DNA of 64,000 nt from Peribacillus simplex (GTDB taxonomy: Bacteria; Bacillota; Bacilli; Bacillales; DSM-1321): positions 1,640,001-1,704,000 of the forward strand of contig NZ_CP126106.1 in NCBI RefSeq assembly GCF_030123325.1, read 5' to 3'. The notes beneath the pieces are model-generated. The model had not been told where the DNA came from, searched no databases, and saw only the letters and a list, made by a program, of their open reading frames with translations. This document shows positions 34,527-44,120 of this stretch, one piece after another. Every line of letters begins with the position of its first letter. Position 1 is the stretch's first letter. A program made the translations under genes and the position numbers.

Positions 34527-35687
34527 TTGAAAAGTATCAGCCTTATGGGCGCGACAGGATCGATTGGTCAACAAACAGCGGATGTAGTTAGGTCCCATCC
34601 AGATCAATTCAAGATCGTGGCGCTTTCTGCTGGAAAGAATATAGAATTGGTCAGGACTTATATACAAGAGTTTGAACCGAAACTGGTTTCAGTCCAGACG
34701 GAAGAAGATTATCATGTTTTGAAAAGTGAATTCTCCAGCCGCAAAGATATCGAGTTCATGTATGGAGATGAGGGATTGACTGCTGTTGCTGTTTATGGTC
34801 AGGCGACGATATTGGTCAATGCTGTCATCGGAAGCGTGGGTCTTTATCCGACCCTTCAAGCAATAAAGGCTAAAAAAGATATTGCTATCGCCAACAAGGA
34901 GACATTGGTGACAGCAGGTCATTTGGTCTTAAGTGAAGCAAAAAAAGCGGGGATCAGATTGCTGCCGGTTGACAGTGAGCATTCCGCTATTTTTCAGGCA
35001 TTGCAAGGTGAAAAGGAAAAAAATATAGAACGTCTGGTCATTACCGCTTCGGGAGGCAGTTTTCGAGATCGGTCCAGGGAAGAACTGAAGGATGTAACGG
35101 TGGAAGAGGCACTGAACCATCCGAACTGGTCAATGGGAGCTAAAATCACGATCGATTCAGCATCAATGATGAATAAAGGATTGGAAGTTATTGAGGCCCA
35201 CTGGCTATTCGATCTTCCCTACGATAAAATTGATGTATTGCTACATAAGGAGAGTATCATCCATTCCATGGTTGAGTTTCATGACTCCAGCGTGATAGCA
35301 CAACTGGGTACGCCGGATATGCGGGTGCCGATACAATATGCACTTACATATCCAGACCGTATTCCGCTTGCAGGTCGCAAACGACTTAATCTTGCTGAAG
35401 CAGGCAAACTGCATTTTAGCGATATGGATTTCACCAGATATCCTTGTTTGCAATTCGCATATAAAGCAGGTAAAATGGGCGGAACGATGACTACTGTGTT
35501 GAATGCCGCCAATGAAGCCGCAGTCTCTGCATTCTTATCTGGAAAGGTAACCTTCCTTGAGATTGAAACGTTAATTGAAAAAGCGCTGAATCAGCATTCC
35601 GTCATAGCCCTTCCAGATTTAGAAATGATTCAGGAAGTAGATAATATGACAAGGCAGTATATAGAATCTTTAGTGAAAGATAGGTGA
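34527..35687 (+). CDS. dxr: 1-deoxy-D-xylulose 5-phosphate reductoisomerase
   Basis: Dxr catalyses the first committed step of the MEP isoprenoid pathway. The product is 386 aa, with the NADPH-binding MGATGSIGQQTADVV at the N-terminus, PVDSEHSAIFQALQG, and the metal/substrate site in TIDSASMMNKGLEVIEAH. Two starts are possible. ATG 34518 is directly abutted by AGGAG (no spacing), while TTG 34527 stands nine bases from the same AGGAG and gives MKSISLMGATGSIG, as in B. subtilis. TTG is preferred. rasP follows after 7 nt. Confidence 0.95.
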   Translation: MKSISLMGATGSIGQQTADVVRSHPDQFKIVALSAGKNIELVRTYIQEFEPKLVSVQTEEDYHVLKSEFSSRKDIEFMYGDEGLTAVAVYGQATILVNAVIGSVGLYPTLQAIKAKKDIAIANKETLVTAGHLVLSEAKKAGIRLLPVDSEHSAIFQALQGEKEKNIERLVITASGGSFRDRSREELKDVTVEEALNHPNWSMGAKITIDSASMMNKGLEVIEAHWLFDLPYDKIDVLLHKESIIHSMVEFHDSSVIAQLGTPDMRVPIQYALTYPDRIPLAGRKRLNLAEAGKLHFSDMDFTRYPCLQFAYKAGKMGGTMTTVLNAANEAAVSAFLSGKVTFLEIETLIEKALNQHSVIALPDLEMIQEVDNMTRQYIESLVKDR

Positions 35688-35694
35688 CCGGAAC

Positions 35695-36963
35695 ATGCAG
35701 ACTTTAGAAACGATTATAGCGTTCATCATCATTTTTGGAGCTTTAGTATTTTTCCATGAGCTTGGGCACTTAGTGTTTGCAAAGCGAGCAGGAATTTTAT
35801 GCCGTGAGTTCGCAATCGGTTTCGGGCCAAAAGTATTCACATATAAAAAGAAGGAAACCGTATATACCATTCGATTGCTCCCTCTTGGCGGGTACGTGCG
35901 TATGGCTGGTGAAGACGCTGAGAATATAGAATTGAAGCCCGGCTATCGGGTGGGATTGATGTTTGATAATGAAGAGAATGTTACCAAAATCATTTTGAAC
36001 AATAAAGATAAATATCCTGATATTCGTCTTGTGGAAGTTGAAGTGATCGATCTTGATCATAAACTGATCCTTACTGGTTATGAGGAGGGCGAGGAAGATA
36101 CACTTAAAACGTTTGCCATTCATAAAGAAGCGGTGATCGTTGAAAATGGTGTAGAGAACCAGATTGCTCCTTTTGACCGGCAATTTGCCTCAAAGTCGCT
36201 TGGTCATCGTTTCCTGACGATTGTAGCTGGACCGGCAATGAATTTCGTTTTGGCTTTTGTCATTTTTGTGTTGATCGGCCTGTTTCAAGGAGTCGTGGTG
36301 GATGAAGCGAAACTTGGTGAGTTGACTCCAGATGGTTCGGCTGTAAATGCCGGTTTAAAATCGGGAGATGTCATTCAATCCATAGAAGGTACGGAAGTCT
36401 CCACTTGGGGAGATGTTCAGGAAAGCATTCAAAAGAATCCCGGGCAAGAGATCGAGTTCGTCGTTGACAGGGACGGGAAAACATTAGAAGTTCCGGTTGT
36501 TCCACAAGAAGTGGAGAGGGAAGGGAAGAAAATCGGCATTATCGGTGTTTACCCTCCGGTTGAAAAAGCACCGATTAAAGCTATACAATATGGTTTTACA
36601 GAAACGTATTTTTGGACAAAACAAATCTTCATCATTCTTGGTGACCTCGTAACTGGTGGATTTACGATCGACAGTTTATCCGGTCCTGTAGGAATATATA
36701 AATCAACTGAGGAAGTAGCGAAACAAGGTATATTCACGTTAATGAAATGGGCAGGGCTGCTCAGCATTAACCTGGGTATCATGAACCTGCTTCCGCTACC
36801 GGCATTGGATGGGGGAAGACTGTTATTCTTTGTGGTCGAATTCTTAAGAGGGAAACCAATTGACCGTCAAAAAGAAGGAATGGTCCACTTCATCGGCTTT
36901 GCTTTGCTGATGTTATTGATGATTGTCGTTACATGGAATGATATCCAGCGATTCTTCCTGTAA
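35695..36963 (+). CDS. rasP: Site-2 intramembrane zinc metalloprotease RasP (RseP family)
   Basis: RasP cleaves anti-sigma factors (RsiW in B. subtilis), FtsL and signal-peptide remnants within the membrane. The 422 aa have HELGH in VFFHELGHLVFAKRAG (first membrane segment), a PDZ domain at about residues 195-275, and the second zinc motif LPLPALDGGRL near residue 365. The usual four membrane segments are present. It ends the uppS-rasP cluster and is followed by a terminator. Confidence 0.97.
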   Translation: MQTLETIIAFIIIFGALVFFHELGHLVFAKRAGILCREFAIGFGPKVFTYKKKETVYTIRLLPLGGYVRMAGEDAENIELKPGYRVGLMFDNEENVTKIILNNKDKYPDIRLVEVEVIDLDHKLILTGYEEGEEDTLKTFAIHKEAVIVENGVENQIAPFDRQFASKSLGHRFLTIVAGPAMNFVLAFVIFVLIGLFQGVVVDEAKLGELTPDGSAVNAGLKSGDVIQSIEGTEVSTWGDVQESIQKNPGQEIEFVVDRDGKTLEVPVVPQEVEREGKKIGIIGVYPPVEKAPIKAIQYGFTETYFWTKQIFIILGDLVTGGFTIDSLSGPVGIYKSTEEVAKQGIFTLMKWAGLLSINLGIMNLLPLPALDGGRLLFFVVEFLRGKPIDRQKEGMVHFIGFALLMLLMIVVTWNDIQRFFL

Positions 36964-36986
36964 GACATGTTGGATAATGCAAAACA

Positions 36987-37020
36987 GGCCAGCAGATTTA
37001 TCTGTTGGCCGTTTTCTTAT
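36987..37020 (+). terminator. Terminator after rasP
   Basis: GGCCAGCAGA pairs with TCTGTTGGCC (one wobble, four-base loop) and leads into GTTTTCTT. Confidence 0.78.
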
Positions 37021-37062
37021 CTGAAGGATTTCCTAGTTTTTTAACCGTTTTAGGAAAATTGT

Positions 37063-37091
37063 TTGTTTTCTAGGGAAATCGTAAGTATAAT
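37063..37091 (+). promoter_or_regulatory. Sigma-A promoter for proS
   Basis: TTGTTT, 17-bp spacer, TATAAT. The leader of about 130 nt contains an imperfect hairpin (TTGCGG with CCGCAA) but no recognisable T-box. Confidence 0.6.
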
Positions 37092-37228
37092 CGAGAATGA
37101 GTATATTAAATTAGCTTTTCTGAATAACGCGGAAAGTCTTTTTTGTATGAAATGACCGTATTCAAGTTGCGGTATGAATTTTACCGTAGCCGCAAGTAAT
37201 TTATAGGAAATATTGAAGAGGTGCAGAT

Positions 37229-38929
37229 ATGAAACAAAGTATGACGTTGATCCCTACATTGAGGGAAGTGCCTGCAGATGCTGAAATCAAAAGTCATCAG
37301 CTGCTATTACGTGCAGGATTTATGAGACAAAACTCCAGCGGGGTTTATAGCTTTATGCCGCTTGGAAAGAAGGTGCTTCAAAAGGTTGAGGCGATCGTTC
37401 GGGAAGAGATGGAAAATGCTGGTGCAGTGGAACTGTTGATGCCGGCTCTACAGCAAGCCGAATTCTGGCAGGAATCTGGACGCTGGTATACCTATGGTCC
37501 AGAGTTGATGCGGCTGAAGGATCGCAACAACCGTGAATTTGCGCTTGGTGCTACACATGAAGAAGTGATAACCAGCTTAGTTCGTGATGAAGTGAAATCC
37601 TATAAGCGTCTTCCATTAACGGTTTACCAGATCCAAACCAAATTCCGTGATGAAAAAAGACCGCGTTTCGGATTGTTGCGTGGACGTGAGTTCATCATGA
37701 AGGATGCGTATTCTTTCCATGCCAATCAAGAAAGCCTGGATGCTGTTTATAAAAATTTATATGCGGCATATTCGAATATATTCAGCCGTTGTGGGTTGAA
37801 CTTCCGTGCCGTCATTGCCGATTCCGGGGCAATGGGTGGTAAAGATACACATGAATTCATGGTCCTGTCTGATATTGGGGAGGATACCATCGCATATTCT
37901 GATACTTCCGATTATGCAGCTAATATTGAAATGGCACCTGTGAGCGTAAAATACGAAAAAAGCTCCGAAGAACAAATTGCACTTGAAAAAATTCATACAC
38001 CAGGTCAAAAAACGATTGAAGAAGTTGCTTCATTCTTGAAAACGGGTGCAGAGAAACTAATAAAATCGTTATTGTTTAAAGTGGATGAAAAGTATGTGCT
38101 TGTTTTGGTACGGGGAGATCATGAAGTCAATGATATCAAGCTGAAGAATTTCTATAACGCTTCAATCGTTGAATTGGTCGATCCAAATGAGACGAAAGAA
38201 GTCTTAGGATGTACAATTGGATCTCTTGGACCAATCAATGTCACTTCTGAAGTCGAAGTGATTGCGGATGTTGCCGTCGAGGTCATGGTTAATGGAATTT
38301 GTGGTGCAAATGAGGAAGACTACCATTATGTGAACGTAAATCCCGCTCGTGACTTTAACGTGGCCAATTATATAGATCTTCGTTTCATCCAAGAGGGAGA
38401 CCCATCACCGGACGGAAACGGAAATATTAAATTTGCCAAAGGGATTGAAGTAGGCCACGTATTCAAACTGGGAACTAAATATTCTGAAGCTATGAATGCG
38501 ACATTCCTGGATGAGAATGGACGGACGCAGCCTATGATAATGGGCTGTTATGGCATTGGTGTTTCCCGTACACTTGCCGCTGTTGCTGAACAATTCAACG
38601 ATGAAAAAGGATTGGTTTGGCCAGCGAATTTAGCGCCATACCAAGTCCACTTGATTCCAATCAATATGAAGGATGAGGCTCAGGCTGCCCTGGCAGAAGA
38701 TTTATATAATGATCTAAAGGCACAAGGCATGGAAGTTCTTATGGATGATCGTCAAGAACGTGCGGGCGTAAAATTCGCAGACTCTGACTTGATGGGTCTT
38801 CCTGTAAGGGTGACTGTTGGCAAAAAGGCATCCGAGGGAATCGTCGAAGTGAAAATCCGTAAAACGGGTGAGGTTCTTGAAATTGAAAAAGCTGAACTGA
38901 CTCAAAAGCTTCACGAAATAATGGCATAA
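37229..38929 (+). CDS. proS: Prolyl-tRNA synthetase (bacterial type, with editing domain)
   Basis: ProS charges tRNA-Pro and edits Ala-tRNA-Pro through an inserted INS domain (about residues 225-390). The 566 aa have class II motif 2 (TVYQIQTKFRDEKRPRFGLL), motif 3 (GCYGIGVSRTLAAVAEQ) and a C-terminal anticodon-binding domain. The start has GAAGAGGTG. It is monocistronic, with a promoter upstream and a terminator after it. Confidence 0.98.
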   Translation: MKQSMTLIPTLREVPADAEIKSHQLLLRAGFMRQNSSGVYSFMPLGKKVLQKVEAIVREEMENAGAVELLMPALQQAEFWQESGRWYTYGPELMRLKDRNNREFALGATHEEVITSLVRDEVKSYKRLPLTVYQIQTKFRDEKRPRFGLLRGREFIMKDAYSFHANQESLDAVYKNLYAAYSNIFSRCGLNFRAVIADSGAMGGKDTHEFMVLSDIGEDTIAYSDTSDYAANIEMAPVSVKYEKSSEEQIALEKIHTPGQKTIEEVASFLKTGAEKLIKSLLFKVDEKYVLVLVRGDHEVNDIKLKNFYNASIVELVDPNETKEVLGCTIGSLGPINVTSEVEVIADVAVEVMVNGICGANEEDYHYVNVNPARDFNVANYIDLRFIQEGDPSPDGNGNIKFAKGIEVGHVFKLGTKYSEAMNATFLDENGRTQPMIMGCYGIGVSRTLAAVAEQFNDEKGLVWPANLAPYQVHLIPINMKDEAQAALAEDLYNDLKAQGMEVLMDDRQERAGVKFADSDLMGLPVRVTVGKKASEGIVEVKIRKTGEVLEIEKAELTQKLHEIMA

Positions 38930-38946
38930 TTTAAAAATAGGGAATT

Positions 38947-38985
38947 AGGCATCATTCAATTGGATGATGCCTTTCCTTTTCATGG
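38947..38985 (+). terminator. Terminator after proS
   Basis: AGGCATCAT pairs with ATGATGCCT (9 bp, 8-nt loop), followed by TTCCTTTTC. Confidence 0.78.
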
Positions 38986-39014
38986 ATTTGGATACTAGTG
39001 AAACATTCATGATA

Positions 39015-39023
39015 TGTTATAAT
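39015..39023 (+). promoter_or_regulatory. Extended -10 promoter candidate for polC
   Basis: TGTTATAAT is a perfect extended -10 (TGnTATAAT) about 65 nt upstream of polC. No good -35 is seen 17 bp upstream, which extended -10 promoters tolerate. Confidence 0.5.
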
Positions 39024-39087
39024 AGCCTCTGGTATCAAAAGAAAATGATAGTGAAAAATAAGAGATAGTAGATAGGGGAGAGAGGGA

Positions 39088-42000
39088 ATGGATCAAAATC
39101 CAAATAGCGGTAGAGAGAGATTTCAACTCTTGCTCCAGCAAATGGGCTTGACTGAGGATGCCTTTGTGAATTATTTCATAGGTGCCGAAATTGATAAACT
39201 CTCAATCGAGAGGGAGTCCAAAACATGGCATTTTGCCTTTAATATACCTGCATTAATTCCCTGCAGTGTTCATACAAGACTTGCTACTCATCTAGCAAGT
39301 ACGTTTTCCCATATTGCGAAGGTCACATTCAATTTGAATGTGGCCAATCCGCAAGTGACGGAACAATTGGTGAAGGAGTATTGGAAAAACTGCATTGGCG
39401 AGCTTGAAGGCATGTCTCCTGCACTGTTATCACTTCTAAATGAACAAGTGCCGACGGTGAATGGATATAAGCTTATCGTTAGCGCCCGGAATGATGCGGA
39501 GGCTGGTCAGTTGAAACGAAAATACTCCGGCATCATTTCGAATATCTACCAAACATTCGGTTTTCCTCCATTGACACTTGAAGCGGAAGTGAAGGAAACT
39601 GTTTCGAATCCTGATTACCAGAAGTTCTTAGAAGAGAAACAAAAGGAAGACGCAGAAAAGGGACTTGCCGCCCTAGTGGAAATGCAGAAAAAAGAATCGG
39701 AAAAAGGCGGCGACGATGCCGTCTACGACGGACCGGTTAAAATTGGCTATACGATTAAAGAAGATGCGGATTTCCGCAGAATCGAACAAATTATCGATGA
39801 AGAGCGCAGGATTGCTATCGAAGGCTTCGTATTTGATGCAGAAGTGCGTGAGTTACGCAGCGGACGAAGCCTGTTGACTTTTAAAGTCACTGATTATACG
39901 AGCTCGATATTGGTCAAAATGTTTTCGCGTGATAAAGAAGATGCTGCCATACTTGCCCGAGTGAAAAAAGGGATGTGGGTACGTGCCCAAGGCAGCATCC
40001 AAAATGATACATTCGTACGTGACCTTGTAATGATCGCAAATGATATAAACGAAATTTCCAAACAAGGACGGCAGGATAAGGCTCCAGAAGGGGAAAAGCG
40101 TGTAGAACTGCATATGCATACCCCAATGAGCCAGATGGATGCAGTGACACCTACTTCTGCGCTTGTTGCCCAGGCTGCAAAGTGGGGGCATAAGGCTGTG
40201 GCCATTACAGATCATGCGGGAGCACAATCATTCCCTGAAGCATATAGTGCCGGGAAAAAGAATGGTATCAAAATCCTTTATGGTGTCGAAGTGAATCTTG
40301 TAAATGATGGTGTACCCATTGTTTATAATGAGGCGCATATCGCTTTGGCAGATGCCACCTATGTTGTGTTTGACGTAGAGACGACAGGCCTGTCAGCCGT
40401 GTATGATACGATCATCGAATTTGCTGCAGTGAAAATTCGTGACGGTGACATCATTGATCGATTCGAGTCATTTGCTAATCCGCATCACCCACTATCCAAT
40501 ACGACGATAGAATTGACAGGAATTACTGATGATCTTGTAGAAAATGCTCCGGAAGTCTCGGAAGTACTTGAAAAGTTCAAGGAATGGGCGGGGGATGCGA
40601 TTCTGGTTGCCCACAACGCAGCCTTCGATATGGGGTTTTTGAATATAGGCTATAAAAACTTGGGTTATCCCAAAGCTTCCAATCCTGTACTTGATACATT
40701 GGAACTTGCCCGTTTCTTATATCCGGAGTTTAAAAATCACCGGTTAAATACATTATGTAAAAAGTTCGATATTGATTTGACCCAGCATCATAGGGCCATT
40801 TATGACGCCGAAGCTACAGGTTACCTTATGCTGAAGATGCTAAAGGATGCAATGGAAAAGGAGATTACCCATCATGATCAACTTAATGACAATATGGGTA
40901 AAGGAAATGCTTATCAGCGTTCCCGGCCGTCCCATTGTACGCTGATTGCGCAAACACAGGCTGGCTTAAAAAACCTTTTCAAATTAATTTCAATATCACA
41001 CATCGATTATTTCTATCGTGTGCCCCGACTACCACGTTCACAACTTAAAAAGTATCGTGAAGGAATCTTGGTCGGATCGGGATGCGATAAAGGGGAAGTT
41101 TTTGAAGGGATGATGCAGAAGGGTTTTGAGGAAGTCGTCGATATTGCCGAATTCTACGATTATCTTGAAATCCATCCGAAGGAAGTGTATCAGCATCTGA
41201 TTGAGCTTGAATATGTACGGGATGATAAATCATTGGAAACGATCATCTCCAATATCGCCAAGCTTGGTGAAAAATTGGATAAGCCAGTAGTAGCCACGGG
41301 AAATGTGCATTATTTGGATCCGAATGATAAAATTTACCGTAAAATCCTTGTGAATTCACAAGGTGGCGCAAATCCGCTGAATCGTCATAAGCTTCCTGAC
41401 GTCCATTTTCGGACAACGGATGAAATGCTACGGGAATTCTCCTTCCTCGGTTCTGAGAAAGCCAAAGAGGTCGTGGTAACCAACACGAATAAAATCGCTG
41501 ATATGATTGAAGAAATCAAGCCAATCAAGGATGAGTTATACACACCTAAAATTGAAGGTGCAGATGAAGAGATGCGTCAGATGAGTTATGGCATGGCAAG
41601 GAAGATTTATGGAGAGAACCTGCCGGAAATCGTGGAAGCCCGTCTTGAGAAAGAATTGAAAAGCATCATTGGCCACGGTTTTGCCGTAATTTATTTAATT
41701 TCTCACAAGCTTGTTAAAAAATCCTTGAATGATGGTTATCTAGTTGGCTCAAGGGGATCGGTTGGGTCATCTTTCGTTGCCACCATGACTGAAATTACAG
41801 AGGTGAATCCGCTTCCGCCGCATTATGTATGTCCGGAGTGCAAGAAATCCGAATTCTTCAATGATGGTTCTGTAGGTTCCGGGTTTGACCTGCCAGATAA
41901 AGACTGTCCAGATTGTGGCATTGCTTATACAAAAGACGGGCATGATATCCCGTTTGAAACTTTCCTTGGATTTAAAGGGGATAAGGTTCCCGATATTGAC

Positions 42001-43410
42001 TTGAACTTCTCCGGTGAATATCAGCCGAAGGCCCATAACTATACGAAGGTCTTATTCGGTGAAGAATATGTATATCGTGCCGGAACGATTGGTACGGTCG
42101 CTGAAAAAACGGCGTATGGATATGTAAAAGGGTATTCCTCTGATAATAACATCCATATGCGTGGAGCAGAGACCGATCGCCTTGTTGCCGGTTGTACTGG
42201 TGTGAAAAGGACGACTGGACAGCACCCGGGCGGAATTATCGTTGTTCCGGATTATATGGATATCTATGATTTCACACCAATTCAGTTCCCGGCAGACGAC
42301 AGGAATTCCGAGTGGAAAACAACTCACTTTGATTTCCATTCCATTCACGATAATATTTTGAAACTTGATATACTTGGTCACGATGATCCGACTGTAATCC
42401 GGATGCTTCAAGATTTAAGTGGCATCGACCCAAAGACCGTTCCTACCGATGATCCAGAAGTAATGAAAATATTCAGCAGTACTGAATCATTAGGAGTTAC
42501 CGAAGAACAGATCATGTGTAAAACGGGTACGCTTGGCATCCCGGAATTTGGTACGCGTTTTGTCCGGCAGATGCTTGAAGATACGAAACCTACGACATTT
42601 TCCGAGCTTGTTCAGATTTCAGGGCTTTCCCACGGTACGGATGTATGGCTGAGCAATGCACAGGAACTGATCCACAACCGCATATGTACACTAAGTGAGG
42701 TTATAGGCTGCCGGGATGATATTATGGTTTATCTGATATACCAAGGTCTAGATCCTTCCCTAGCGTTTAAAATCATGGAATCTGTACGTAAAGGGAAAGG
42801 GCTCTCGGAGGAATTCGAAGAGGAAATGAGGAAAAATGAGGTGCCGGAATGGTATATCGATTCATGTAAGAAGATTAAATACATGTTCCCGAAAGCCCAT
42901 GCCGCAGCTTACGTCTTAATGGCTGTCCGGATTGCCTATTTTAAAGTACATCTGCCTTTATTGTATTATGCAGCCTATTTCACAGTACGTGCCGATGATT
43001 TTGAAATCGACGCCATGACACGGGGATCGCAAGCAATCAAATCAAAAATGGAAGAAATCATGGTAAAGGGATTGGATGCATCCACAAAGGAAAAGAATAC
43101 ATTGACGGTTCTTGAACTTGCTTTGGAAATGTGTGAACGCGGTTATTCATTCGCTAAAGTGGATTTGTACAAATCCAGTGCAGATCAATTCTTAATTGAA
43201 GGAAATACTTTGATACCGCCTTTCAATTCGATACCTGGTCTTGGAACGAATGCGGCGATCAATATCGTAAATGCGCGGAAAAATGGTGAATTCCTTTCCA
43301 AAGAAGACCTTCAACAACGGGGGAAGGTTTCGAAGACCATCCTTGAATACCTTGATAAACAAGGCTGTCTGGAATCATTGCCTGAACAAAATCAGTTATC
43401 TTTATTTTAA
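39088..43410 (+). CDS. polC: DNA polymerase III alpha subunit PolC (Gram-positive replicative polymerase)
   Basis: PolC is the main replicative DNA polymerase with intrinsic 3'-5' proofreading. The 1440 aa match the family (about 1437). Order: N-terminal domain, OB fold (about residues 240-330), first part of the PHP domain (VELHMHTPMSQMDAVTP), inserted DEDD exonuclease (VVFDVETTGLSAVYDTIIEF to HHRAIYDAEATG), second PHP part, polymerase core with a Cys4 zinc site (CPECKK and CPDCG) and the catalytic PDIDLNFSGEYQ, and the C-terminal helix-hairpin-helix region ending QNQLSLF, a beta-clamp-binding motif. It is intact. Confidence 0.98.
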   Translation: MDQNPNSGRERFQLLLQQMGLTEDAFVNYFIGAEIDKLSIERESKTWHFAFNIPALIPCSVHTRLATHLASTFSHIAKVTFNLNVANPQVTEQLVKEYWKNCIGELEGMSPALLSLLNEQVPTVNGYKLIVSARNDAEAGQLKRKYSGIISNIYQTFGFPPLTLEAEVKETVSNPDYQKFLEEKQKEDAEKGLAALVEMQKKESEKGGDDAVYDGPVKIGYTIKEDADFRRIEQIIDEERRIAIEGFVFDAEVRELRSGRSLLTFKVTDYTSSILVKMFSRDKEDAAILARVKKGMWVRAQGSIQNDTFVRDLVMIANDINEISKQGRQDKAPEGEKRVELHMHTPMSQMDAVTPTSALVAQAAKWGHKAVAITDHAGAQSFPEAYSAGKKNGIKILYGVEVNLVNDGVPIVYNEAHIALADATYVVFDVETTGLSAVYDTIIEFAAVKIRDGDIIDRFESFANPHHPLSNTTIELTGITDDLVENAPEVSEVLEKFKEWAGDAILVAHNAAFDMGFLNIGYKNLGYPKASNPVLDTLELARFLYPEFKNHRLNTLCKKFDIDLTQHHRAIYDAEATGYLMLKMLKDAMEKEITHHDQLNDNMGKGNAYQRSRPSHCTLIAQTQAGLKNLFKLISISHIDYFYRVPRLPRSQLKKYREGILVGSGCDKGEVFEGMMQKGFEEVVDIAEFYDYLEIHPKEVYQHLIELEYVRDDKSLETIISNIAKLGEKLDKPVVATGNVHYLDPNDKIYRKILVNSQGGANPLNRHKLPDVHFRTTDEMLREFSFLGSEKAKEVVVTNTNKIADMIEEIKPIKDELYTPKIEGADEEMRQMSYGMARKIYGENLPEIVEARLEKELKSIIGHGFAVIYLISHKLVKKSLNDGYLVGSRGSVGSSFVATMTEITEVNPLPPHYVCPECKKSEFFNDGSVGSGFDLPDKDCPDCGIAYTKDGHDIPFETFLGFKGDKVPDIDLNFSGEYQPKAHNYTKVLFGEEYVYRAGTIGTVAEKTAYGYVKGYSSDNNIHMRGAETDRLVAGCTGVKRTTGQHPGGIIVVPDYMDIYDFTPIQFPADDRNSEWKTTHFDFHSIHDNILKLDILGHDDPTVIRMLQDLSGIDPKTVPTDDPEVMKIFSSTESLGVTEEQIMCKTGTLGIPEFGTRFVRQMLEDTKPTTFSELVQISGLSHGTDVWLSNAQELIHNRICTLSEVIGCRDDIMVYLIYQGLDPSLAFKIMESVRKGKGLSEEFEEEMRKNEVPEWYIDSCKKIKYMFPKAHAAAYVLMAVRIAYFKVHLPLLYYAAYFTVRADDFEIDAMTRGSQAIKSKMEEIMVKGLDASTKEKNTLTVLELALEMCERGYSFAKVDLYKSSADQFLIEGNTLIPPFNSIPGLGTNAAINIVNARKNGEFLSKEDLQQRGKVSKTILEYLDKQGCLESLPEQNQLSLF

Positions 43411-43451
43411 AGAGGAAACTGATTCCAAAAAGGAAGAAACAGACATCATAT

Positions 43452-43480
43452 TTGCATAAATATCTTGATTATGGTATATT
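43452..43480 (+). promoter_or_regulatory. Sigma-A promoter for the rimP-nusA-infB-rbfA operon
   Basis: TTGCAT, 17-bp spacer, TATATT, preceded by a TGG that mimics an extended -10. The leader to rimP is about 115 nt. Confidence 0.6.
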
Positions 43481-43511
43481 TTTATTGGAAATACTAAGAG
43501 GAACCAATGGC

Positions 43512-43533
43512 AAGAGTGGGGAAACCCACTCTT
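43512..43533 (+). promoter_or_regulatory. GAAA-tetraloop hairpin in the rimP-nusA leader
   Basis: AAGAGTGGG and CCCACTCTT form a perfect 9-bp stem capped by a GAAA tetraloop. It is followed by only a short T-rich stretch broken by CG. It lies between the promoter and rimP. It may be a weak attenuator or a leader element; the position is compatible with NusA-dependent control, which is an inference. Confidence 0.5.
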
Positions 43534-43603
43534 TCGTGTTGTATTGACCATTTAATTTTGAATCCGAAACCAAGCGCATACAACGCACGTATGGAGGAAA
43601 CAA

Positions 43604-44077
43604 ATGAGTAAAAAGGTAACGGAAGTCGTAGAGGAATTAGCATTACCAATTCTTGAAGAATTGCAGCTTGAATTAGTCGAAGTGGAGTATGTGAAGGAAG
43701 GTAAAAGCTGGTTCCTTCGAGTGTACATTGATAAAGAAACAGGCGTAGATATTGATGATTGCGGAAATGTGAGTGAAAAACTCAGTGAAAAGCTTGATGA
43801 GGTTGATCCGATTCCACAAAATTATTTTCTCGAAGTTTCATCACCCGGAGCTGAAAGGCCTCTGAAAAAAGAGAAGGATTTCCTTAATGCTATCGGTAAA
43901 AATGTTTACATAAAAACATACGAGCCCATTTTAGATGAAAAAGAATTCGAAGGAATCTTAACCAGTTTCGATGGTACAGAAGTGACACTCGAAGTCAGAA
44001 TCAAGACAAGAAAGAAAACGATCATCATACCATTCGAAAAGGTAGCCAAAGCGAGATTGGCGATTACCTTCTCTTAA
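43604..44077 (+). CDS. rimP: Ribosome maturation factor RimP
   Basis: RimP helps early 30S assembly of the S12 region. The 157 aa carry DCGNVSEKLSEKLDEVDPIP and EVSSPGAERPLKKEKDF, the conserved N-domain core, and a C-terminal SH3-like barrel. The start follows GGAGGAAAC. It opens a seven-gene operon on RNA metabolism and translation initiation. Confidence 0.97.
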   Translation: MSKKVTEVVEELALPILEELQLELVEVEYVKEGKSWFLRVYIDKETGVDIDDCGNVSEKLSEKLDEVDPIPQNYFLEVSSPGAERPLKKEKDFLNAIGKNVYIKTYEPILDEKEFEGILTSFDGTEVTLEVRIKTRKKTIIIPFEKVAKARLAITFS

Positions 44078-44120
44078 GTCAAGCAAATCATTAATTTAAA
44101 TATCCGTAAGGGGGATCACC

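Noticed and set aside
36000..36200. Possible insertion in rasP between the HExxH segment and the PDZ domain
   Set aside because: The extra acidic segment (around VTKIILNNKDKYPDIRLVEV) is normal for Bacillus RasP as I remember it, and total length is typical.
37092..37228. T-box riboswitch before proS
   Set aside because: The leader is only about 130 nt and shows no recognisable T-box sequence or antiterminator; proS is usually not T-box controlled in Bacillus.
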